Assembly (NCBI GenBank): GCA_003833135.1
Contig: QZLH01000312.1
Coordinates: forward strand, 40,764-55,303
Reading direction: 5' to 3'
Origin: Oehlia diaphana
Taxonomy: Eukaryota; Glomeromycota; Glomeromycetes; Glomerales; Glomeraceae
DNA length: 14,540 bases
Under the pieces are notes generated by a model, which did no database searches, had not been told where the DNA came from, and saw only the letters and a program-made list of their open reading frames with translations. The position numbers and the translations under genes are program-made. This document shows positions 8,242-14,540 of this stretch, piece by piece. Each line of letters begins with the position of its first letter. Position 1 is the stretch's first letter.

Positions 8242-9063
8242 TTACTGTTTATTTCTTTTCTCCTCCTTCTCTCTTAGTTTGATTACCCAGGCCTTAATTA
8301 AAAGCAAGACTTCATCATCAGGTTTTTTTGTTGTACCGGAACAAAATTTCTGTAATGTTCGCTTATCAATATTTGTCGTCCTTACGGAATTAGTTCCAAT
8401 TTCTGCAACCATGCTAGTCCACGGAACTCCATTTGTTAAAAGAGCACAACAAAATCGTTTAGTTTCTTTTCGAAGATTTTCGTGATTATCTAAATCTTGA
8501 TGTTCTATTAAATTATCAGTTGTACGTTTATCATATTGCACGTGAAAAATATCTGAATTTATTACATAATGTAAAATCTAAATATCTGGCCTACCCGGAT
8601 TTTGTAGCCCCATTTCTCGTAACTGACTAATTAATAAGTTCAATCCTTCGCCTTGATCCTGAATCTGGTTATCCATTTTTCGTCTCTCGACTAAACGTGG
8701 CGAATCAACAATAATATGAGTACATCCTACTTTTGGACGCCTTTCATCATCATCCCAAAATTCTCCGATTGTTCCTCGAAGCTTGGTTATATTTTTCGTA
8801 TTATCGTTTTTCAGAACAAGACTTGAAAATTCGTCATTACTGCTATTATTGATTTCTACCTTCCATAACCTTAAGTCTTCTGCTTCAATGTCTAAGAAAT
8901 CATTACGTTTCTTTTTGACTTCTTCGTAAATTTTCTCTTTGAGGTCATCAATATAATCACTGGTGTTGACATCAATTGGAGATTCCTTAGCATCTGCGTC
9001 AATGTCTCGAAAGAGACGGTAAAGTAAATTAATATCTACCATGATTCTGTAAAGATTACCCAT
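8242..9063 (-). CDS. CRN-header protein C with possible HTH C-terminus
   Basis: Two exons (8595-9063 and 8242-8552) give 259 residues. The header, residues 1-122, has the MGNLYRIM start, YRLFRDID, LRLWKV at 64-69, SLVLKND and HIIVDSP at 116-122, clearly paralogous to gene B. Residues 123-156 form a polar linker with a leucine-rich helix. Exon 2 carries a compact C-terminus (about 189-248): RFCCALL, WTSMVAEIG, RTLQKFCSGT and LLLIKAWVIK, then a Lys/Glu-rich tail. The same spacing occurs in the relic at 553-873, which suggests a recurrent small domain; a helix-turn-helix DNA-binding fold is my guess. A lysine-rich tail would suit nuclear entry. The 42-bp intron is short for a fungus, so the join is less sure than in gene A, although phase and frame fit. 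Without splicing the first exon stands alone as a 161-residue header protein. Confidence 0.72.
8553..8594 (-). other. short intron of CRN gene C
   Basis: GTAGGC to AAATTCAG, 42 bp, phase 1. It removes a TAG and keeps the header in frame with the C-terminal exon. Confidence 0.55.
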
Positions 9064-9120
9064 AATTAATAAAAGCTACGTATTTATAATTCAATTTCAA
9101 TACACCCTTTCTCACAACAA
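9061..9120 (-). promoter_or_regulatory. TATA promoter of CRN gene C
   Basis: TATAAA at 9083-9088 within TTGAATTATAAATACG, 25 bases before the ATG. Upstream lies GTGAGAAAGGGTG. It is nearly the same as the SAM gene promoter, including the purine-rich block. Confidence 0.6.
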
Positions 9121-9359
9121 ACCTGTTAATCGTTACACCTAATAAATGACTCAACCATCATTTCATGTGAGATCATTGCGATATTTCTTATTGTCAAAGG
9201 AAAAAATGTTTATCATTTCGGAACACCTAAAAACGGAAATTTATTACATACCATCCGGAAAAAATCATGACGTATTCACTGCGCATTTACTCCGCATAAT
9301 GCTTATACTGCGGTGGATTTCTCTGAAACGTCTACTCATCCGAAAAGACTAAGCCAAGA
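9121..9359. other. intergenic upstream of CRN gene C
   Basis: A 68-codon plus-strand frame exists at 9146-9352 but shows no protein character that I recognise. I treat the region as noncoding. Confidence 0.4.
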
Positions 9360-9691
9360 ACAAAAGCATCTCTGAGAAAACACATGAGTATATTTTCACT
9401 CAATAAGTATGGCACTTAATTTCGATCACGAATAATGTGACCATCTGAGTAGGATATATTTGTTTCTGATACTAGGGATGCAATGTTCCAAACTATTAAA
9501 TATCGCTTCGCAGTGTCCAGTATCCGTGTCCACGGGGATAAGGTGTTCTGATAACATTGAGCAACATTTTTTCTACAAAATACTTGCAACAACATTTTAC
9601 CTATAAATAGCATCCACTTATATGGAAACCACGTGTGATGTTGAATTTGTCTTGTATAATGAAGCCGGATAAACTACGATTACCATTTACC
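9360..9691 (+). repeat. about 0.33-kb diverged direct repeat, copy 2
   Basis: Partner of 7551-7893. Reading frames on the minus strand differ between copies through indels, which argues against a conserved protein. Confidence 0.8.
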
Positions 9692-9764
9692 TTTAGTCCA
9701 GAGTGTCCATTTTTTCCCGACTAGTTTATTTTCTTTGGTGACAGATATGCCGCCATTTTCTCCT

Positions 9765-9784
9765 AGGTGGAACCTACGAAGTGA
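9765..9784 (+). repeat. double-hairpin element, AGGT type
   Basis: AGGT-GGA-ACCT at 9765-9775 followed by CTAC-GAA-GTGA (imperfect) at 9774-9784. On the minus strand it gives the TAG at 9774-9776 that ends the small ORF. Confidence 0.6.
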
Positions 9785-10076
9785 ACTTCTCTGAAAATAA
9801 GATTCGTAACTGACATAAATGATTTCCTCTTCTGAATATTTTTTTAACCATCTCCCTATTACATGTTATCATTCCATCATAAATGTCTTGTGTTAACGTT
9901 CTTGTTTTTTCAATCAAATCATCTGAAGAGGTATTACCTGTGCTCTTTGAGCAGTCTCCGACTGAAAGATGATGGGATGCGGAGAGACAGAGAGATACTA
10001 ATTCGTACCTTAGAAACTCAATAAAATGGTTACAATGATTGGCTACAGTTCTCGCAATCTCTACAGTATCACACAT
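9774..10076 (-). CDS. doubtful 100-aa ORF, perhaps a gene relic
   Basis: ATG-started frame, MCDTVEIARTVANHCNHFIE at the N-terminus and a polar helical second half (DDLIEKTRTLTQDIYDGMIT). The amino-acid pattern is protein-like, but no family is recognised. A hairpin element (9942-9963) lies in the middle and another (9765-9784) supplies the stop, so if it was a gene it now carries two insertions. A GTACGA donor near 10007 is possible, but I found no in-phase acceptor. It may equally be a chance frame. Confidence 0.3.
   Translation of the reverse strand: MCDTVEIARTVANHCNHFIEFLRYELVSLCLSASHHLSVGDCSKSTGNTSSDDLIEKTRTLTQDIYDGMITCNREMVKKIFRRGNHLCQLRILFSEKFTS
9942..9963 (+). repeat. double-hairpin element, AGTC type, copy 2
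   Basis: GCTC-TTT-GAGC then AGTC-TCC-GACT. It pairs with 2065-2086, from which it differs by one compensated base pair in the first stem. Confidence 0.7.
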
Positions 10077-11079
10077 AGTTGTTGATTGGTAACGGAAAAA
10101 ATGAGTTCACATAAAAACCATGAAACATCCAAAATAGTTCCAGTGAAACTTCCCAAAGGGAGAAATCATTTGGAATAATGAATGCCTGGAGGCATTGCGA
10201 AGCAATATGGAAAATGGCCATATTCGACAGGTTTTAGCACATTTTTACGTATTTTCGTCTTTTCCTTTTTCCAAAAATAATGCTCACCACTAATCTAGCA
10301 TGATGGAATAATATTGGATCGACTCGTCATCAGCTTAATAGATACTATACGATCGAATAACTTTTGGTGTGTGATCGCACTTGATTAGAACAAAAAATAT
10401 AATCAGCAATAATGACCACGAATAGTTTCAATTATCACAATCGGAAATAGATCCGAGTGATTCAACATCGATCACTGCCAACAAAGATTATTATCCGCTA
10501 AGTATGCGGCAGAATATTATTCCTTATGTACTACATAATTTTTGGCACAGACATATCTTATCACACGTTTCTTCCATGTAGTTCGAAAAAATCCTAACAA
10601 GAAGACCGTGACCCATAGGTCACAGTTGCAATATTGACAATTCTTTTCACGTGTTATTTCAAGTAGTACAACTAGGTGCTGCGCTATTTTTTATTTCAAA
10701 TCCGGGAATTATGGTTAACGATTTGCTCCATTAATAGCCTCACTTACTTGACTAGACTATTAAAGACTTTCTTCGCTGATGCTGATGACAAAACCTTTGC
10801 TAACGATTGTTAGCTAAATTTCCGACCAAATAACAGATCCTATGTCTGATTCTAGTATACTTATCCATTTATGATTTTAGAATGAAGTTGAACTTGGGCG
10901 ACTTTCCCTTGTTCAGAATTTAGTCTATTCAAGTGGAAGTTGGATATTAATAACAGTTGCGTGTGATAATATAGTTAGTCTAGTGTTTCGTTTGGACATA
11001 GTTTATCACGCAAATACAGTGGTGAGCATAATTTTTCCTTCGGGTTCCACCCTCTATAATTTCATGGAATGGGCTAAAG
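10077..11079. other. repeat-bearing intergenic stretch
   Basis: No coding frame that I trust on either strand. It holds the hairpin run at 10151-10224, the GTGACC-CATA-GGTCAC stem near 10608-10623 and GGGT-TCC-ACCC near 11041-11053. Confidence 0.45.
10151..10224 (+). repeat. run of four hairpins
   Basis: TCCC-AAA-GGGA (10151-10161), AATGCC-TGGA-GGCATT (10181-10196), ATTGC-GAA-GCAAT (10194-10206) and a 7-bp stem AATATGG/CCATATT (10204-10224), all perfect. The two middle stems overlap as in the other double-hairpin elements. The reverse complement of the flanks matches 11413-11450, where the two middle hairpins are absent. Confidence 0.75.
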
Positions 11080-11135
11080 CCTCCTCGTTCCTCGAAAAAT
11101 CAGAGATTTTTTTTGCGACCATGGATCTATTAATC
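11080..11135 (+). repeat. partial copy of the CCTCGTTCCTCG repeat
   Basis: CCTCGTTCCTCGAAAAATC, a T-run, then TCTATTAATCAT, in the same order and orientation as 14400-14455. It is truncated on both sides relative to that copy. Confidence 0.6.
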
Positions 11136-11163
11136 ATAACGTATAAATGATTCGTCATCACAA

Positions 11164-11203
11164 ACCCATTAATGGGTGCATCTCTTCTAGGACTTCGTCC
11201 TAG
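11164..11203 (+). repeat. two palindromic hairpins next to a repeat end
   Basis: ACCCATTAATGGGT at 11164-11177 and CTAGGAC-TTC-GTCCTAG at 11187-11203. On the minus strand the second loop reads GAA, as in the other elements. Confidence 0.6.
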
Positions 11204-11398
11204 TTACTCCAGTTCTACCTCGTACTTGACTGTCTTGCCGCTCAACCAGCTCTGTATTCATTTTTTACATTTTACATACATTATCAATTACGTAGATGAA
11301 TAATAGACACATGTATGCAAAAACTCTTTAGTCCATTAGGACCTTCGAAGAAGTGATTTTTCGAGGAACGAGGAAAATTATAAAGGATGTAATCTAGG
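11202..11398 (-). repeat. dispersed repeat, left inverted arm
   Basis: The reverse complement of 14375-14540 over almost its whole length, with two clear indels. One is a 23-base double-hairpin insertion here at 11331-11353 that the right arm lacks. The GTCTTGCCGCTCAACCAG end carries the GAGCG/A-box-like string. Confidence 0.8.
11331..11353 (+). repeat. double-hairpin element inserted in the dispersed repeat
   Basis: GTCC-ATTA-GGAC at 11331-11342 and CTTC-GAA-GAAG at 11343-11353. The sister copy near 14415 reads straight through without it. Confidence 0.75.
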
Positions 11399-11473
11399 TA
11401 TAAAAAACAGTCTAATATGGCCATTTTCACACATTCGTCATTCCAAATAATTTTGATCTTCGAGCCTATGAAC

Positions 11474-11491
11474 AGAGCGTCTTGTCGCTCT
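11474..11491 (-). repeat. GAGCG hairpin repeat
   Basis: AGAGCG-TCTTGT-CGCTCT, perfect 6-bp stem. Its loop on the minus strand is ACAAGA against GCAAGA in the other copies. Confidence 0.55.
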
Positions 11492-11625
11492 ACCCCGCAA
11501 AGGTCTTAGGAAATGTGTTCCTAATCCTAGAGCCTCCTCTGGAACACATTACTTCGTACTATCCGGATTCGCAAATTTCTTACCGTATAGGATTAATAGA
11601 CCAATTGTATACCAATTAATCTCCA

Positions 11626-11690
11626 GTCCATGTATGGACCTTCCAAGGGAAGTGATTTTTCGAGGAACGAGGAAAATAATGGAGGACTGA
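11626..11690 (+). repeat. double hairpin plus fragment of the dispersed repeat
   Basis: GTCCAT-GT-ATGGAC (11626-11639) and CTTCC-AAG-GGAAG (11640-11652), followed by AGTGATTTTTCGAGGAACG as at 11352-11370. Compared with 11331-11353 both stems have changed yet still pair. Confidence 0.65.
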
Positions 11691-11699
11691 TCACCACCG

Positions 11700-12600
11700 T
11701 ATAATAGTTGACATAGATTAATGAAAATGATCCGAGTCTTGGACTAAAATTAATAGCACATCCCAGGTATCTCTATTGTTAGTTAAACTTGATCATTGTA
11801 GTATGTTTCCAATCTAACGTAAAGATCGAAACGCTTTATTAATTTTATCAAGAGTGAACTCGTGCGACTGTTTATTTCGGGTTTACCAGCAACTGTTACG
11901 ATTTTTGGTTCAAATGATATGTCTCAATGTGGTGTTTATTCGTCCAAACCAATAAGTATAACTTTTCAATTCGTCTACGAATGATATATGGCGCACGTGA
12001 TTTTTTGTGAACTGAGTCGCAGACTCCTCATGTGATTTTAACTAAACACAAAACAGAAAAGACCAAATAATTTTACTTGCTAGCTTATATTTTCGTACTC
12101 GTAATTAACTATCCGTTTTTATTATACGAGTAGCATCACATCAAAAAAAACTTTAACATTCTGCTGACAAAAAAGTTTAGTTAATTGATAGTTTCATCGG
12201 AGGTTCGCTTGTCATTATAATCAAGTGGTAACAAAAAAGGAATGCAGAATAAGACGAACAAATATAACAAAAATAAATCCGCACAACACGTCTCCATTGG
12301 ATTCAAAAATTCTGCCAGTAGGTAACACCGATGAAACGGGATTAAGAAAAATCAGTATGAGTATACATAGTTATTCATAAATTCAATAAACCATTATTTT
12401 CATCAAATATTTTGTGTTTATTGTAAATAAGTCAATAAAGTACATTTTAACAAAAGATTATAGTCTGCCGTAGTAAATTTTTATTCATGAAACTCGTCAT
12501 TGAAAACGCATTTATAAAAAACCGATAATGTTGCACAACATGTATATTTAACAATGAAGCAAGATACTATGGTAAAAATAAATGGGAATTCAGAAATGAG
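11700..12600. other. long intergenic stretch downstream of the HIT-like gene
   Basis: AT-rich. No coding frame, RNA gene or clear repeat is seen on either strand. Confidence 0.45.
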
Positions 12601-12612
12601 ATGATTATTAAT

Positions 12613-12618
12613 TTTATT
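12613..12618 (-). terminator. polyadenylation signal of the HIT-like gene
   Basis: AATAAA on the minus strand about 33 bases after the TAA stop. A second AATAAA overlaps the stop itself. Confidence 0.4.
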
Positions 12619-12650
12619 CGCTCATAATGCCTATTTAATTTTCTGTTTTT

Positions 12651-13871
12651 TTATTCTGTTCCAACCAAAATCGCATCAAAATCGGTCGCCGTTTTTTTGA
12701 AACTCTCATCCACTTTTACTATAAGTTCTGTAGTCGTCTTTTTAAAGCTCTCCTCTACCTTTGCCGCAAGTTCTGTTGAAGTTTTTTTAAAGCTCTCTTC
12801 AATCTTTTCTGGTAATTGCATAACTGCCATCAGAGTACAATGTTGTTGCAAACTGCGTAGCTTTCCTCCTTCCATTTCATCGCAATTCTTAAGAATGTTG
12901 TTGGGTTCAGGAAAGTCCCGTGCATTCAATTTAATTCTGATCTTCTTGTCTTGAACTTTGGTTTTCAATTGTTTCCACGAATCGGCACTGAAATGAAGAT
13001 GAACATGGGCATGGCAATTCTGAGCGTACCTGTCCCGGGCTTGTCCAGTTTCCCATATACCATAATTGAGAGAAATAGCATGAAAACCCAATTGTTGTTT
13101 CTCAGCCAATAACTGCTCCCAAAAGGTAGGTTCCAAGATCCACTTCTCGTTGTCAAAGTGATTGAAATTTTTGGAAGCGTCCGCACTGGGACGTGGAATC
13201 ATCAATAAACCACGAATTGGTTCTCTCCGCAACAATATGAAATGCTTATCCCTGGTCCACACTATCAGACTACCAATGAAATAATAACTGCAGACAGATT
13301 CACGGCCATCCCGTGTTAACACTTTCCCCTTGCATGTAACATTGAAATGGTCACGGCCTAATAAAGAAGAGATACGGTCATTATCAGTAATTTCAGTTGG
13401 ATTGTGACAACATACGGGATAAGGATCGTCGACACTTGTATATGAATCTAAATAACACGTACCACACCTTCCTTTCTTAAGGTCATCGCACTGTGAGCCA
13501 AATTTGCATTGAGCGAACGCAAGTTCTTTTTCAGGTTTATCATATTCTATTACGAAAGGACCATCCTCTTCCAAAGGGATTTCTGCTCTAGTGTCGGTAA
13601 CATACTGTTGGGCAATCTTTGTTGCCTCCTCTATTGGTTTCCAGCGTAGATAAACATTGTACCACAGTTCGGGTTTAAGAGAGACTTGAAAACGAGCAGC
13701 GCCATCAACAAATTCTACTTCCAAACAGAATGCTTGTGTTAGTTTAGGTTTGCTTTTGACTGCGTCCAAGATAATTTCAGATGCTTTTGCTAGTTCCTTC
13801 GGCTCGAGCTTTGACTGCAGTCTAAAATACGGCTTGTTCAACGCTTCTGGGTCTTCAAGGAGAGTATTCAT
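12651..13871 (-). CDS. HIT-like domain protein with Cys-rich segment and 15-residue repeat tail
   Basis: A single 406-residue frame. Residues about 195-295 look like a histidine triad (HIT) fold: IVWTRDKHFILLRREP, then RGLLMIPRP as in the P-x-x-G-H-x-L-x-x-P strand pair, then NYGIWETGQ and HAHVHLHF (287-294), which matches the H-x-H-x-H signature. HIT proteins are nucleotide hydrolases or transferases; the substrate here is unknown. The usual G-H before the L-x-x-P strand is R-G here, so activity is uncertain. Before it, residues 122-156 hold C122, C128, C136, C139, C154, C155 and H156, a possible zinc site. The tail has three near-identical 15-residue units (356-400), helical and amphipathic, followed by ILVGTE. 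Inverted copies of a dispersed repeat flank the gene. I see no promoter box. Confidence 0.75.
   Translation of the reverse strand: MNTLLEDPEALNKPYFRLQSKLEPKELAKASEIILDAVKSKPKLTQAFCLEVEFVDGAARFQVSLKPELWYNVYLRWKPIEEATKIAQQYVTDTRAEIPLEEDGPFVIEYDKPEKELAFAQCKFGSQCDDLKKGRCGTCYLDSYTSVDDPYPVCCHNPTEITDNDRISSLLGRDHFNVTCKGKVLTRDGRESVCSYYFIGSLIVWTRDKHFILLRREPIRGLLMIPRPSADASKNFNHFDNEKWILEPTFWEQLLAEKQQLGFHAISLNYGIWETGQARDRYAQNCHAHVHLHFSADSWKQLKTKVQDKKIRIKLNARDFPEPNNILKNCDEMEGGKLRSLQQHCTLMAVMQLPEKIEESFKKTSTELAAKVEESFKKTTTELIVKVDESFKKTATDFDAILVGTE
12672..12806 (-). repeat. three tandem 45-bp coding repeats
   Basis: Each unit encodes K-(I/V)-(E/D)-E-S-F-K-K-T-x-T-(E/D)-(L/F)-x-x. The units are diverged at the DNA level but keep their length, as expected for a helical repeat under selection. 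Confidence 0.85.
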
Positions 13872-14374
13872 TTTGTTGGGATTTTTATCTTCAATTCTCT
13901 AATTAACGAATAATCAGGACACGTGAGTGAAATATCCCCATTGGCAAAAATAATGTGTGACGAAAAAAGATAACCATGATGCTAACCTAAAATTCCTAGT
14001 GAGCTGATCCAATTCGTAATTGAGCACAGAAAAATATACTTACTGCGTCGATTTTCGGGAAATCACACTATTAATATCAATTGCGCAGTTTTATTCGCTG
14101 TAATAAAATTCCGAGTCCGGAGTCATTGTTTTTCCCGATAGTCAGACGTGACGCCATATCACAAATGATACCCAAGGGACTCTTCATAATTGATGGTACG
14201 TGAAGTCTACCGCAGTCGATATGATTCTACGTCATTGAAAAATAGTCGATATCCACAGCGTTGCCTGCTTATCCCCCCTGTTAATTTATGATAACTACCT
14301 ACACTGGAAAAAGAAAGAGGCAAAATACGTAAAAAATGCATAAAAAACTGTCTAATATACCCTGACCGTCTTGC
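13872..14374. other. upstream region of the HIT-like gene
   Basis: No coding frame that I trust. The words GTTTTTCCCGA near 14128 and TGACGCCATAT near 14149 loosely resemble 9709-9755. No clear TATA box stands before the ATG. Confidence 0.4.
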
Positions 14375-14540
14375 CCTAGATTCCATCCTTTATAATTTTC
14401 CTCGTTCCTCGAAAAATCATAAAGATTTTTTTGCATACATTCGTCTATTAATCATCTACGTAATTGATAATGTATGAGAATTGTAAAAAATGAATACAAA
14501 GCTGGTTGAGCGGCAAGACGCTCATAGAACTGGAGTAACT
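14375..14540 (+). repeat. dispersed repeat, right inverted arm
   Basis: Starts CCTAGATTCCATCC, passes CCTCGTTCCTCGAAAAATC and TCTATTAATCATCTACG, and ends with TGGTTGAGCGG, the GAGCG hairpin (14507-14524) and TAGAACTGGAGTAACT at the window edge. It is the inverted partner of 11202-11398, and shorter pieces occur near 895-925, 1204-1226 and 11080-11135. Confidence 0.8.

Noticed and set aside
9146..9352. Plus-strand 68-codon frame upstream of CRN gene C
   Set aside because: No recognisable motif, and it sits in the upstream region of a gene with a clear promoter.
10151..10224. CRISPR-like or tandem array
   Set aside because: The hairpins differ in sequence and spacing; there is no constant repeat with unique spacers.
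12697..13186. Plus- and minus-strand frames inside the HIT-like gene
   Set aside because: Shadow frames of the 406-residue gene; the repeat structure of the tail explains their regularity.

Overview
This is AT-rich eukaryotic DNA with short spliceosomal introns. It is most likely nuclear DNA of an arbuscular mycorrhizal fungus (Rhizophagus or a relative). That assignment rests on three minus-strand genes with Crinkler (CRN) N-terminal headers, one of them carrying a PD-(D/E)xK nuclease-like C-terminus, plus a SAM-domain gene, introns of 42-82 bp and a dense load of small hairpin repeats. It is inferred from family content, not from a marker gene. I see no rRNA, tRNA, CRISPR array or bacterial operon signal.

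Layout, left to right. Positions 1-137 look like the end of a hAT-like transposon. A minus-strand relic encoding a possible helix-turn-helix C-terminus lies at 553-873. Repeat-rich DNA with an inverted 41-bp pair occupies about 900-2300. CRN gene A (two exons, 479 aa, nuclease-like) is at 2322-3832. A SAM-domain gene (three exons) is at 4240-5085. CRN gene B (three exons, ending at a premature TAG inside a hairpin repeat, with an in-frame tail beyond) is at 5727-6765. A 26-bp perfect inverted repeat is at 7220-7314. CRN gene C (two exons, HTH-like C-terminus) is at 8242-9063. Diverged 0.33-kb direct repeats lie upstream of genes B and C. A doubtful small ORF is at 9774-10076. A repeat-dominated stretch covers about 10.1-12.6 kb. 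A HIT-like protein gene with a three-unit 15-residue repeat tail is at 12651-13871, flanked by inverted copies of a dispersed repeat.

Two themes stand out. First, all inferred introns are phase 1 and in the CRN genes they separate a shared header from unrelated C-termini. Genes B, C and the SAM gene also share a homologous TATA promoter. Together this suggests modular shuffling. Second, the window is peppered with about 20-25 bp double-hairpin elements (stem-loop-stem, often followed by a second stem closed over GAA). Copies differ by paired, stem-preserving changes. They are present in one repeat copy and absent in its sister copy. At three places they supply the TAG that ends a reading frame. 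This resembles the double-hairpin elements described from fungal mitochondrial genomes, but here they sit among nuclear, intron-bearing genes, and it is the best candidate for an undescribed system in the window.
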